From: Prochlorococcus sp. AG-436-C05
GTDB lineage: Bacteria > Cyanobacteriota > Cyanobacteriia > PCC-6307 > Cyanobiaceae
Reading direction: 5' to 3'
DNA length: 64,000 nucleotides
Assembly: GCA_003209795.1 (NCBI GenBank)
Contig: QCPB01000001.1
Location: forward strand, 88,679 to 152,678
Shown here: in pieces, positions 20,636 through 29,905 of the stretch
Layout of the letters: each line of letters opens with the position of its first letter
Position numbering within the stretch: the first letter of the stretch is position 1
Made by a program: the position numbers and the translations under genes
Notes under the pieces: generated by a model
Database searches by the model: none
Seen by the model: the letters and a program-made list of their open reading frames with translations, nothing else
What the model was told of the DNA's origin: nothing

Positions 20636-23600
20636 ATGGAGTCTTTCAGAACATATCTAAATAGAGATGAAAAGCCTTTAATTATTTTTGACGGGGGTAC
20701 TGGAACATCTTTTCAGAACTTAAACCTTACTGCAGACGACTTTGGAGGAAAAGAATTAGAGGGATGTAATGAAAATCTGGTTTTATCATCACCAAAAGTA
20801 GTTGAAAAGGTTCATAATTCATTTTTAGAAGCAGGTTGCCATGTTATAGAAACTAATACTTTTGGAGCTTCATCTATAGTTCTAGATGAATATGATATTG
20901 CGGATAAGGCTTATGAGATAAATAAAAATGCAGCATTAATAGCCAAAAAAAGTGCTGCCAAATTTTCATCAATTGATAAACCAAGGTTTGTTGCTGGTTC
21001 AATTGGACCAACAACTAAATTACCCACATTAGGACACATAGATTTTGATGAATTAAAGCAATCATATAAAGAACAAATATATGGACTTATAGATGGAGGT
21101 GTTGATCTTCTTTTAATAGAAACTTGCCAGGATGTTTTGCAAATTAAATCTGCCTTATTAGCATCAAAAGAAATACTTGAAAGTAAAAAGATAGATATTC
21201 CTATAATGGTTTCTATAACAATGGAAACAACAGGTACTATGCTTGTTGGATCTGATATTGCATCTGCATTAACAATATTAGAGCCATTTAATATAGATAT
21301 CCTGGGACTAAATTGTGCAACTGGTCCAGAACAAATGAAGGATCATATTAAATATTTGTCTGAAAATTCACCATTCGCTATAAGTTGTATTCCCAATGCA
21401 GGGCTACCAGAAAATATTGGTGGTGTGGCTCACTATAAATTAACGCCAATAGAATTAAAAATGCAGTTAATGAATTTTATATATGACTTTAATGTTCAAT
21501 TGATAGGTGGATGTTGTGGAACAACACCAGAACATATTAAATATCTTTCTTCACTTATCGATGAAATTATAGATAAAGAAAGGCCTAACAAAAATGGTAA
21601 GAATTTTTCTTGCAGTTATATTCCTTCTGCGGCATCGATATATAATTCTGTGCCATACAAACAAGATAATTCAATTTTAATTGTAGGAGAAAGATTAAAT
21701 GCGAGTGGATCTAAAAAGGTAAGGGAGTTGTTAAATAAAGACGATTGGGATGGTTTGGTTTCAATTGCTAAGCAACAACAAAAAGAAAATGCACACGTGC
21801 TTGATGTAAATGTTGATTATGTAGGAAGAGACGGAGTAAGTGATATGAAAGAAATCACATCAAAACTAGTGACAAATATAAATTTGCCATTAATGATTGA
21901 TTCGACAGATGCTGACAAGATGGAAAGTGGATTAAAGTCTGCTGGTGGTAAATGTATTATAAATTCGACCAATTACGAAGATGGTGATGAAAGGTTTGAT
22001 CAAGTTCTAGATTTGGCCTTAAGTTATGGTGCAGGACTTGTTATTGGTACTATTGATGAAGAAGGAATGGCAAGGAATTCAGAAAATAAATATAACATTG
22101 TTAAAAGAGCGATTAATCGAACTAGAGAATCTGGTTTATCAGATTACGAGCTCTTTTTTGATCCATTAGCACTTCCAATATCTACTGGTATAGAGGAGGA
22201 TAGATTAAACGCGAAAGAGACAATTAGTGCTATTTCTAAAATTCGTGATAATTTCCCAGAAATTCATATTATATTGGGGATTTCGAACATAAGTTTTGGT
22301 CTTTCACCATTATCTAGAATTAATTTAAATTCAATATTTTTAGATGAATGCATTAAAGCAGGATTGGATTCTGCCATCATCGCACCAAATAAAATTTTGC
22401 CATTATCAAAAATTACTGATGAAACTAAAAAGCTTTGCTTAGATTTAATCTATGACAAAAGAGAATTTGAAGATGATATTTGTACCTATGATCCATTAGT
22501 TGAACTAACAAAGGCATTTCAAGATATATCTATTCAAGATTTCAAAAAAGCATCTTCAGAAAATAAAAATTTAACATTGGAAGAAAGTTTAAAAAATCAT
22601 ATTATTGATGGTGAAAAAATTGGTTTAGAAGATCAATTAAAAAAAGCGTTAAATAAATATAAGCCTCTTGAGATAATTAATACCTTTTTACTAGATGGCA
22701 TGAAAGTTGTAGGTGATTTATTTGGTTCAGGTCAAATGCAATTACCATTTGTACTACAATCTGCTGAAACCATGAAATTTGCCGTTTCAATTTTAGAACC
22801 ACATATGGAAACTGTAGAAGAAAATATATCAAATGGAAAACTTTTAATAGCAACAGTCAAAGGTGATGTTCATGATATTGGAAAAAATTTGGTTGACATA
22901 ATACTTACAAATAACGGTTATGACGTTATAAATCTTGGAATAAAACAAGATGTTTCCGCAATTATAGATGCACAAAAGAAGCACAATGCGGATTGCATTG
23001 CTATGAGTGGACTTCTTGTAAAGTCAACTGCATTTATGAAAGATAATTTAGAGGCTTTTAACAATGAAGATATTAGTGTACCAGTAATATTAGGAGGCGC
23101 AGCGTTAACGCCAAAATTTGTTAATGAGGACTGCAGCAAAATCTATAAAGGGAAAATATTGTACGGAAAAGATGCTTTTACTGATCTAAAATTTATGAAT
23201 GAATATATGGATAATAAAAAGAAGGGAAATTGGTCAAATACAGAAGGATTTATTAACAAAGAAGGTATAAATATTAATTTAGCCTCATCAAGATCTAACT
23301 CTGAAGCTGTAAATAAATCAATATCCAAACCAACCGATACTTCGAAATTAAATCTAAAAGAAAATGTTATAAGATCTGAATTTATAAATGAAGAAGAACC
23401 AATTAAACCTCCTTTCTTGGGAACGAAAGTCCTTTACGAAGTTGATATAGATGTAAATAATTTAATTTTTTATCTAGATAAAAAGGCTCTATTTAGTGGT
23501 CAATGGCAAATAAAAAAAGGCAAACACCAAAGCGTAGATGAATACAATAACTATTTGGATTCATATGCCAAACCATTATTAGATAAATGGTTAGAGATAA

Positions 23601-24202
23601 TTGTGGAAAAAAAACTTATTTCACCAAAAGCAGTTTATGGATATTTCAGATGTGGAAGAAAAGATAATAGTATTTATTTATTTGATGATAAATCTCTAAA
23701 AAAAATTTCCGAATTTAATTTTCCAAGACAAAAATCTGGGAATAATCTTTGCATAGCTGATTTCTATTGTGATTTAAAAAATGATAAACCAATAGATATA
23801 TTTCCTATGCAGGCAGTAACAATGGGTGATATTGCTAGTGAATATTCTCAAAAATTATTTAAAGAAGATAAATATAGTGATTATTTATTATTTCATGGAC
23901 TTACTGTACAGTTAGCAGAAGCACTAGCTGAGTATGTTCATGCATTAATTCGTATTGAATGTGGTTATAGGAATGAAGAACCAGACAAAAATAAAGAAAT
24001 ACTTGCACAAAAATATAGAGGAGCTAGATATTCTTTTGGATATCCTGCCTGTCCAAAAGTTTCTGATTCAAACATACAATTATCAATGTTAGACGCAAAA
24101 AGAATTAATTTGACAATGGATGAATCTGAACAACTTCATCCTGAACAAAGTACTACAGCTATCATTTCACTTCACTCAAAAGCTAAATATTTCAGCGCTT
24201 AA
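20636..24202 (+). CDS. metH: B12-dependent methionine synthase
   Basis: Methylates homocysteine using 5-methyl-THF through a cobalamin cofactor. Domains in order: homocysteine methyltransferase with FDGGTGTSFQ and the zinc Cys pair GGCCGTTPEH (about residues 292-293); the pterin-binding domain with VGERLNASGSKK and HVLDVNVDYVGRDG; the cobalamin cap and binding domain with GDVHDIGKN (cobalt-ligand His about 745); and the AdoMet activation domain with RIECGYRN and ARYSFGYPACP. 1188 aa from the ATG at 20636. I prefer this to the in-frame TTG at 20621 because MESFRTYLNRDEKP matches a family N-terminus. No cobalamin riboswitch-like leader is visible. Confidence 0.95.
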   Translation: MESFRTYLNRDEKPLIIFDGGTGTSFQNLNLTADDFGGKELEGCNENLVLSSPKVVEKVHNSFLEAGCHVIETNTFGASSIVLDEYDIADKAYEINKNAALIAKKSAAKFSSIDKPRFVAGSIGPTTKLPTLGHIDFDELKQSYKEQIYGLIDGGVDLLLIETCQDVLQIKSALLASKEILESKKIDIPIMVSITMETTGTMLVGSDIASALTILEPFNIDILGLNCATGPEQMKDHIKYLSENSPFAISCIPNAGLPENIGGVAHYKLTPIELKMQLMNFIYDFNVQLIGGCCGTTPEHIKYLSSLIDEIIDKERPNKNGKNFSCSYIPSAASIYNSVPYKQDNSILIVGERLNASGSKKVRELLNKDDWDGLVSIAKQQQKENAHVLDVNVDYVGRDGVSDMKEITSKLVTNINLPLMIDSTDADKMESGLKSAGGKCIINSTNYEDGDERFDQVLDLALSYGAGLVIGTIDEEGMARNSENKYNIVKRAINRTRESGLSDYELFFDPLALPISTGIEEDRLNAKETISAISKIRDNFPEIHIILGISNISFGLSPLSRINLNSIFLDECIKAGLDSAIIAPNKILPLSKITDETKKLCLDLIYDKREFEDDICTYDPLVELTKAFQDISIQDFKKASSENKNLTLEESLKNHIIDGEKIGLEDQLKKALNKYKPLEIINTFLLDGMKVVGDLFGSGQMQLPFVLQSAETMKFAVSILEPHMETVEENISNGKLLIATVKGDVHDIGKNLVDIILTNNGYDVINLGIKQDVSAIIDAQKKHNADCIAMSGLLVKSTAFMKDNLEAFNNEDISVPVILGGAALTPKFVNEDCSKIYKGKILYGKDAFTDLKFMNEYMDNKKKGNWSNTEGFINKEGININLASSRSNSEAVNKSISKPTDTSKLNLKENVIRSEFINEEEPIKPPFLGTKVLYEVDIDVNNLIFYLDKKALFSGQWQIKKGKHQSVDEYNNYLDSYAKPLLDKWLEIIVEKKLISPKAVYGYFRCGRKDNSIYLFDDKSLKKISEFNFPRQKSGNNLCIADFYCDLKNDKPIDIFPMQAVTMGDIASEYSQKLFKEDKYSDYLLFHGLTVQLAEALAEYVHALIRIECGYRNEEPDKNKEILAQKYRGARYSFGYPACPKVSDSNIQLSMLDAKRINLTMDESEQLHPEQSTTAIISLHSKAKYFSA

Positions 24203-24222
24203 ACTAAATCTTTAGTTCTTTT
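24202..24222. terminator. Weak hairpin between metH and a convergent small gene
   Basis: AACTAA (24202-24207) pairs with TTAGTT (24212-24217) across a 4-base loop and is followed by CTTTT on the plus strand. The stem is only 6 A/T-rich pairs, so terminator function is a guess based on its position at the convergent ends. Confidence 0.3.
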
Positions 24223-24430
24223 CTAGATATTCAATAATTTCTCCCTGAAGTTCTTCCATTGTTTCATTATCACCCAGATCAAGGCCCTCACCAGCTGCAT
24301 CCTGTGTTAATTCAAGATAGTATGAAGCACCATCACTAGATAAAAATTCTAATGCTGATGTTTCTTCACTATCTTTAAAAGCATCATAAAGAGCTTTAAA
24401 TGCTATATTTTCAGTAAAGTCCCAATCCAT
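24212..24430 (-). CDS. Conserved small acidic hypothetical protein
   Basis: A 72-aa very acidic protein with no membrane segment. Patches include NIAFKALYDAFKDSEE and DLGDNETMEELQGEIIEYLEKN. I recognise it only as a small hypothetical of the marine picocyanobacterial kind; no function can be given. It is convergent with metH and divergent from the DUF2237 gene. Confidence 0.7.
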   Translation of the reverse strand: MDWDFTENIAFKALYDAFKDSEETSALEFLSSDGASYYLELTQDAAGEGLDLGDNETMEELQGEIIEYLEKN

Positions 24431-24536
24431 AATGAAAAAAACCTTATTAGAATTATTACCTCCTTACCCCCCATACTCGTCAACCTTTTTTTAAGAAATG
24501 TTGGAGTTTTATTATTATTTATAAAAACAAAAATCT

Positions 24537-24920
24537 ATGAACATTAAAAATCAAGTTCAATTGAATGTCTTAGGAGAAAAAATAGAGGTTTGTAGTTGTG
24601 AACCTATGACAGGCTGGTTCAGAGATGGATTTTGCAATTATGACAAAAATGATGGAGGAAATCATTCCATATGTTGTGTAATGGATGATAATTTCCTGAA
24701 ATATAGTAAATCACAAGGAAATGATTTAATAACACCCATGCCTATTTATTCATTCCCAGGACTAAAGAATGGAGATCATTGGTGTATTTGTCTTGATAGA
24801 TGGAGGCAAGCATTATTAGACGGACTTGCACCTAAAGTTATATTAGAATCAACAAATATTGTAGTCTTAGAAACAGTACCTCTAGAAAAATTGAAAGAGT
24901 ATCAATTTAATAAAAAGTAA
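24537..24920 (+). CDS. DUF2237 family protein
   Basis: A 127-aa soluble protein of the DUF2237 type. The family signature is clear: VLGEKIEVCSCEPMTGWFRDGFC, HSICCVMDD, and a C-terminal block with GDHWCICLDRWRQAL. Six or more conserved cysteines and the tryptophans suggest a metal or redox site, but no activity is established that I can name. It stands alone, about 48 bases ahead of the Ap4A phosphorylase gene. Confidence 0.85.
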   Translation: MNIKNQVQLNVLGEKIEVCSCEPMTGWFRDGFCNYDKNDGGNHSICCVMDDNFLKYSKSQGNDLITPMPIYSFPGLKNGDHWCICLDRWRQALLDGLAPKVILESTNIVVLETVPLEKLKEYQFNKK

Positions 24921-24968
24921 TTACAAATTAACTATTTTTTTTAGAATAATTATGTTAATTATTTATAA

Positions 24969-25799
24969 ATGAGTTTAGAGCTATATTGGAAAAAGGCACT
25001 AGATCAAACTCGATTATCAATTGATGATGAATCATTATATCCTCTCAAGACTACTATTATTACAAGCGATTTATATCAAAAAAACGACTTCATAATTAGG
25101 AAGCTTGATACTTCAAAATTTATCAAAACAAAAATTTACGGTCCTAAGCAGAATCCATTTTCTCCATGGGATAAGATACTAGAAATCGATAAAATTGGTT
25201 ATAATCATCAATTAATATTAAATAAGTACCCTGTACAAAAAGGACATATTTTACTGATAACAAATAATTGGAAACCTCAAAATGGATGGTTAGATATGAA
25301 TGATTGGAAAGCGATGCAAAAAGTTAATAAAGATACTAGTGGATTATGGTTTTTCAATAGTTCTCCAAATGCAGGAGCAAGTCAACCTCATAGGCATTTT
25401 CAACTTCTACGTAGATCTAAAGATGAGATATCTTGCCCAAGAGAAAAGTGGTTTTTGGAAATAAAAAAAGATATTAACAATTGTAGTAAAATTAAAAAAA
25501 ATATTATTGTATCCAAATTTAACTTTTTAGAAAATTCAATATCTCTTCTTGAATTGTATTTAGAATTATCTAAAAAATTAGGACTAGGAGACCCAATTAG
25601 TGATAGGAAACCGAGATTTCCTTACAATCTTTTAATAACTAATAAATGGATCGCAATTATAAAGAGAAGGAATGATCATATCCATGGATTCAGTATTAAC
25701 GCTTTAGGATTCGCAGGATATTTACTAGTAACTGATAAATCAGATATTAATTATTTAAAAAAATATGGTCCTGAAAAACTTCTAGAAAATTTTATTTGA
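24969..25799 (+). CDS. ATP adenylyltransferase / Ap4A phosphorylase
   Basis: A 276-aa enzyme of the HIT superfamily branch that phosphorolyses diadenosine tetraphosphate to ADP and ATP, clearing an alarmone-like by-product of aminoacyl-tRNA synthetases. The active-site histidine region is NAGASQPHRHFQLL. KYPVQKGHILLIT and the C-terminal NLLITNKWIAIIKRR are also typical of the APA1/2 type. It is convergent with a small ORF 3 bases away. Confidence 0.87.
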   Translation: MSLELYWKKALDQTRLSIDDESLYPLKTTIITSDLYQKNDFIIRKLDTSKFIKTKIYGPKQNPFSPWDKILEIDKIGYNHQLILNKYPVQKGHILLITNNWKPQNGWLDMNDWKAMQKVNKDTSGLWFFNSSPNAGASQPHRHFQLLRRSKDEISCPREKWFLEIKKDINNCSKIKKNIIVSKFNFLENSISLLELYLELSKKLGLGDPISDRKPRFPYNLLITNKWIAIIKRRNDHIHGFSINALGFAGYLLVTDKSDINYLKKYGPEKLLENFI

Positions 25800-25802
25800 A
25801 AA

Positions 25803-25982
25803 CTAATTAGTAACTTCAGGTTCTTTATCCCTGCTTATTTGGCTTTCTAAAACATCTATAGAAGCAGTTACAGAAGCAATTTTACGTTCAAGAGAATCTT
25901 TAATATAATTTAGCATTTCTAACTTCTTATGTTGATAAAAACTCTTTTTTTCTTTTGATGACTTGTAATAACAATTAAACAT
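25803..25982 (-). CDS. Small hypothetical protein (59 aa)
   Basis: Opens with MFNCYYKSSKEKKSFYQHKK and ends SQISRDKEPEVTN. The middle (LEMLNYIKDSLERKIASVTASIDVLE split over several turns) has heptad-like leucine/isoleucine spacing and probably forms one long coiled-coil helix. It has an ATG and a stop 3 bases from the end of the Ap4A phosphorylase gene. Its 5' side faces the long ORF-free region. Judged real because its residue use is protein-like; no function is recognised. Confidence 0.6.
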   Translation of the reverse strand: MFNCYYKSSKEKKSFYQHKKLEMLNYIKDSLERKIASVTASIDVLESQISRDKEPEVTN

Positions 25983-26140
25983 TTTTACTTTTTATTATAA
26001 AAAGATACGTAATCAACTTGTGACTTGAAAATAATTTGGTTTAAATTTAAAAACAATCTTCAATATAGAATTTCAAATGAGAAATAAATAAATAGTATCA
26101 ACTACTAAAAAAGAAATTCAGAAGTTAGTACAATAAATCG

Positions 26141-26181
26141 CATATAAGACTTAATTTGAGTCCAAGAAAGAGTCTTATATG
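26141..26181. repeat. Perfect 11-bp stem-loop
   Basis: CATATAAGACT (26141-26151) is the exact reverse complement of AGTCTTATATG (26171-26181), enclosing a 19-base loop. An 11-bp perfect match this close is hard to explain by chance even in AT-rich DNA and suggests a structured transcript. Confidence 0.6.
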
Positions 26182-26329
26182 ATAGACATTAAAATTATTT
26201 GAAAATGTATGGTAATTATATAATATTAACAATTAGAATAAGAAACAAATAGATAGCTAATTGAAAGACTGATGAAATAACAAATTTTAAAGATCAAAAA
26301 GTGAAATATAGGTTGTATTTGCTTTCTTA

Positions 26330-26351
26330 TATGAGACTAACATTAAGTCTA
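26330..26351. repeat. Inverted dispersed repeat, copy 1
   Basis: A 22-base element beginning TATGAGACTAA matches the reverse complement of 26834-26855 at 20 of 22 positions. It contains its own small AGACT/AGTCT palindrome. The two copies could pair across about 480 bases or be two instances of one element in opposite orientation. Confidence 0.55.
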
Positions 26352-26541
26352 ATAAATAGTCTTATAATAGAACTATAAGGCATCTGGAATTAATCACTCC
26401 AAGCAATAATCAACCATAATATTTTATTTTCCATATAAAATAATTAAATTAACAAATTAAGAAATAACTTGTGTCCTTTAGAAGTCCAGTTAATTAAATA
26501 CATCATAAAATCCCTTGCTATGAAAACTTTTTAAAACTATG

Positions 26542-26564
26542 AGTACTGTCTTATAGACAGTACT
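26542..26564. repeat. Perfect 9-bp hairpin with 5-base loop
   Basis: AGTACTGTC (26542-26550), loop TTATA, GACAGTACT (26556-26564). It is a compact stable hairpin for this AT-rich region. There is no T-run immediately after it on either strand, so it is more like an RNA structural element or protein site than a terminator. Confidence 0.55.
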
Positions 26565-26650
26565 GCCTATCATGGAGATTTAGAATTGTGAGCTCTAATT
26601 AAATTATGTCACTATTGACTAATCAAGACAGTTCCAGTGTCTATAAGTAG

Positions 26651-26689
26651 TTGATATATAGTCATAAGATTAGTGGGTAGCTATATCAA
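26651..26689. repeat. 8-bp inverted repeat
   Basis: TTGATATA (26651-26658) pairs with TATATCAA (26682-26689) around a 23-base loop. Taken alone it is weak, but it sits in the same structured intergenic region. Confidence 0.35.
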
Positions 26690-26833
26690 TTCAGCCTTAG
26701 GGATAATGAGTCCCTTGTACTAAAGCAAAGAAGAAATTGCAAAATAAGAGTATCAACCAAATGGTTGGTAAAGTAATGTATATGATAAAGCAAATTTATG
26801 CATTTATTAAGTGTATCAAATTAGAATCATACC

Positions 26834-26855
26834 TAGACTTATTATTAGTCTCATA
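26834..26855. repeat. Inverted dispersed repeat, copy 2
   Basis: Reverse-complement partner of 26330-26351 (20 of 22 identical). It lies 17 bases beyond the pheT stop codon, so on the minus strand it would fall in the pheT 3' untranslated region and could act in transcript ending. Confidence 0.55.
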
Positions 26856-26872
26856 CAAGAGAAGGTAGACAC

Positions 26873-29338
26873 TTAATCTCGTAATTTAGCTTTAAATTTG
26901 TTTTCTAAAGTAGTAATAATATTTGAGTGAATGTTTGTAATATCAGACTCTAATAAAGTTTTATCACTACTACGGTAGGATAAACGAAATGTATAACTTA
27001 CAAACTTATCGCCAAATTTTTCATCTTCAAAAACATCAATTAAATGAATATCTTCCAATAGATTTTTTCCTGATTTCTTTATTTGAGAAATTATTTCACT
27101 AATTAAATATTTTCTATCAAAAACGAAATTAATATCTCTTTCCATTTTTGGAAAAGTAGAGAAATTCTTATATATTGGGATCCATTTATTTTTTCTAGTG
27201 CTAGCATCTAATACATTATTAACTTTAAGACTAAATAAATATAATTTTTTTAAAGCTTTTTTTTCTAATATGAATCTGGGATGAATTTCTCCAAAATATC
27301 CTGCTTCTTTTCCTTCAATAAATAATTTTGCTGACTTACCTGGATGAAGAAATTCAATAGAATCAGTTGGTTTATCAATCATATTGATATTTAAACTTGA
27401 GATGGCCTCATTTAACTTTCCTCTAGCTTCGTAATAATTAAGATCATTTTCTTTATCTGAATCTGCCCATTTTTCAAATCTTCTTTTACCAAAAATTCCT
27501 CCACTCAATATTTGTTCTTGAACTAAATCGATTTTTTTTTGAAAGATATTTCCTATTTCAAATATCCAACAACTTGTCTGACCTACTTTGATATTTCGAT
27601 TTATTATTCTTAAATGCTCTTGCCAAATATTATCTCTAAGGCAACTTGTTTCAAGTAATAATGGATTTGAAATTTTTATCAAATCATCATTTTCTTCTCC
27701 AACAAGTGAATAAGATAAAACTTCATTAAAACCATTTTCAATAAAACCATTGTTTAATTTCTTTAAAGCTAATTGAGAATAAGAAAGTTTTCCAGGTTTA
27801 ATTGGATTAGGAAGTTTTAAGTCGAACAAATCATATCCAACTAATCTAGCAATCTCTTCAATTAAATCTATTTCTCGTAGTAAATCTTGTGATCTATTAG
27901 GAATTACATGTACATCCCATCCATATTCTTTACTTTTTAAAATGCAACCTATAAGTTTTAATTTATCTTCTATTTCTTTATCAGATAAATTTCTTTTAAC
28001 TAATTTTTCACTGCTAATGGATTCAGGATTCTTTAGCAATATAGGTCCAAGAATTTGATGAATACGATTTCTCCTTAATTTTATGAATTTTTCTTCATTA
28101 ATTAATTCCTTTGAGATATTGATAATTGGTTTTTTATCCCCAAAAAATTGCTCTATAAGATTAATAGCTCGTGTAACAGAATCTATGGTGTTTTCAAAGG
28201 AAATTCCTTTTTCAAATCTGCTACTTGATTCGGTTCTAATCCCAATTTCCTTGGAGGATTTTCTAATAGAAACAGGGTTGAAAACGGCAGCTTCTAGATA
28301 AATAGAAGTCGTAGTATCTGAAACGGCAGTATCTAAACCACCTATCAATCCAGCAATTGCTATGGGTATATTGCAACAAGCAATTATGGTAATATTTTCA
28401 TTCAATTCATATTTTTTTCCGTCCAAACATACAAGTGATTCTTTATCATTTGCTTTTCTTACAGAAAAATCATCAGGGAAAGGATCTTTACCAATTAATT
28501 TAGAAAGCTTATCTTTATCAAATGCATGCAAAGGTTGTCCTTGTTCCAAGAGAATAAAATTTGTTAAATCCACTAAAAGATTAATAGACTTGATTCCTGA
28601 CTTTTCTATGCGATCCTTAAGCCATCCTGGCGATAATTGCTTTCCATTTACTCCTTCAATAGAGGTTATTGTATAAAGACAATCTGAAGTTATTGCCTCA
28701 GAACATAGATCTATTTCTTTTAATGATTTAATTTTGTACTTATTACTTAATTCTGGGGCATGAAATTTTGTTTCTAAAAGTGCAGAAACTTCACGTGCGA
28801 TACCTAAAACAGACATGCCATCTGGTCTATTAGCTGTTATAGCCAAATCATAAATATAGTCATTCAAATCAAGTAAAACAGCTCCTGGCGTCCCTAATTG
28901 ATGTTTAATTGCTATATCTTCCTCTATAATTGCAATGCCATCGCTAGAGTCTTCTAACCCCAATTCCTTTAAGGAGCAAATCATTCCTTCACTTATGACC
29001 CCTCTGATTTCACTCCTTTTGATAATTAAATTAACAGCACTTAAATGCGCGCCAACAGTGGCAACATAAACAAAAATATTTGATTTAATATTTCTAGCAC
29101 CACAAATTACTTGCAAAATCTTTGTATTACCAATATCAACTTGACAAATAGATAATTTGTCAGATCCTTGATGCTTTAATACACTTAAAACCTTACCTAG
29201 AACAACACCATTTACATTCTTTGAGCAATCCTGAAGGTCTTCAACTTCAAATCCTCCAATTGACAATTTCTCAGAGAGATCCTGTGGAGTAGAATCTATA
29301 TCTACTAATGTTTTTAACCAATTTTGTGAGACCTTCAT
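26873..29338 (-). CDS. pheT: Phenylalanyl-tRNA synthetase beta subunit
   Basis: Beta chain of the alpha2-beta2 enzyme charging tRNA-Phe; it carries the editing site. An N-terminal MKVSQNWLKTLVDID is followed by the tRNA-binding (EMAP/OB) domain, the B3/B4 editing domain (LVDLTNFILLEQGQPLHAFD), a B5 domain (FNEVLSYSLVGEEN follows it), and the C-terminal anticodon-binding FDX-ACB domain with FPKMERDINFVFDR. 821 aa, full length. The alpha subunit pheS is not in this window. Confidence 0.96.
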   Translation of the reverse strand: MKVSQNWLKTLVDIDSTPQDLSEKLSIGGFEVEDLQDCSKNVNGVVLGKVLSVLKHQGSDKLSICQVDIGNTKILQVICGARNIKSNIFVYVATVGAHLSAVNLIIKRSEIRGVISEGMICSLKELGLEDSSDGIAIIEEDIAIKHQLGTPGAVLLDLNDYIYDLAITANRPDGMSVLGIAREVSALLETKFHAPELSNKYKIKSLKEIDLCSEAITSDCLYTITSIEGVNGKQLSPGWLKDRIEKSGIKSINLLVDLTNFILLEQGQPLHAFDKDKLSKLIGKDPFPDDFSVRKANDKESLVCLDGKKYELNENITIIACCNIPIAIAGLIGGLDTAVSDTTTSIYLEAAVFNPVSIRKSSKEIGIRTESSSRFEKGISFENTIDSVTRAINLIEQFFGDKKPIINISKELINEEKFIKLRRNRIHQILGPILLKNPESISSEKLVKRNLSDKEIEDKLKLIGCILKSKEYGWDVHVIPNRSQDLLREIDLIEEIARLVGYDLFDLKLPNPIKPGKLSYSQLALKKLNNGFIENGFNEVLSYSLVGEENDDLIKISNPLLLETSCLRDNIWQEHLRIINRNIKVGQTSCWIFEIGNIFQKKIDLVQEQILSGGIFGKRRFEKWADSDKENDLNYYEARGKLNEAISSLNINMIDKPTDSIEFLHPGKSAKLFIEGKEAGYFGEIHPRFILEKKALKKLYLFSLKVNNVLDASTRKNKWIPIYKNFSTFPKMERDINFVFDRKYLISEIISQIKKSGKNLLEDIHLIDVFEDEKFGDKFVSYTFRLSYRSSDKTLLESDITNIHSNIITTLENKFKAKLRD

Positions 29339-29439
29339 ATATTATTTTTATTCAATGATACTAAAAGAAAAGTAAATAGCTTCAAAATAGTTTGTTGAAG
29401 TTGTACAATAGAAAATTATACATCAACGTATTAATTAAA

Positions 29440-29634
29440 ATGGCCAAAAAAGGTACAAGAGTTGTAGTTACCTTGGAATGTACTGAAGCTAGAACAAGTA
29501 CAGACCCCAAGAGATCTAATGGCGTTTCAAGATATACTACTGAAAAGAACCGTAGAAATACAACTGAAAGATTAGAACTTAAAAAGTTTAATCCTCATTT
29601 AAACAGAATGACTATTCACAAGGAAATAAAGTAA
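29440..29634 (+). CDS. rpmG: 50S ribosomal protein L33
   Basis: A 64-aa basic ribosomal protein. [19 protein letters not shown] and the conserved [18 protein letters not shown] are clear. The ATG at 29440 is chosen over an upstream in-frame TTG at 29392 because L33 proteins begin MAKxKG. rpsR follows after 8 bases, the conserved rpmG-rpsR pair. The cyanobacterial form lacks the zinc cysteines found in some L33 types. Confidence 0.96.
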   Translation: MAKKGTRVVVTLECTEARTSTDPKRSNGVSRYTTEKNRRNTTERLELKKFNPHLNRMTIHKEIK

Positions 29635-29642
29635 TTAAAGAC

Positions 29643-29864
29643 ATGCCAAATTCCATTTTTAAAAAACAATTATCACCAATAAAGCCTGGAGATCCAATTG
29701 ATTATAAGGACGTAGAGCTTTTAAAAAAATTCATTACTGAAAGAGGGAAAATTCTACCAAGAAGGATGACAGGGTTAACCTCAAAACAACAAAGAGATCT
29801 AACATTAGCTGTAAAACGAGCAAGAATAGTTGCTCTATTACCTTTTGTTAATCCAGAAGGCTAA
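29643..29864 (+). CDS. rpsR: 30S ribosomal protein S18
   Basis: A 73-aa small-subunit protein with the S18 core [23 protein letters not shown] and the C-terminal [14 protein letters not shown]. It is immediately downstream of rpmG and upstream of an RNB-domain ribonuclease gene, an arrangement that suggests one transcript of translation and RNA-processing genes. Confidence 0.97.
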   Translation: MPNSIFKKQLSPIKPGDPIDYKDVELLKKFITERGKILPRRMTGLTSKQQRDLTLAVKRARIVALLPFVNPEG

Positions 29865-29905
29865 ATTCAAATTAAATAGTTTTAAAATAATTAATTATAA
29901 AATAT

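Larger units (their letters stand above)
25983..26872. other. 890-base ORF-free region rich in inverted repeats; candidate ncRNA locus
   Basis: No credible ORF exists on either strand, yet this is by far the longest gap in the window. It contains at least four inverted repeats, listed separately, and recurring AGACT/AGTCT motifs. In a genome this compact, such a gap most often holds small RNA genes or decayed sequence. I do not recognise tmRNA, 6S RNA, RNase P RNA or the Yfr1 core in it. Confidence 0.6.

Noticed and set aside
20541..20640. Cobalamin riboswitch upstream of metH
   Set aside because: Only about 16 bases separate ilvE from the metH start; no room and no B12-box-like sequence.
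28083..28676. Two plus-strand ORFs over pheT
   Set aside because: Antisense to the conserved PheT editing and B5 domains; no family resemblance.
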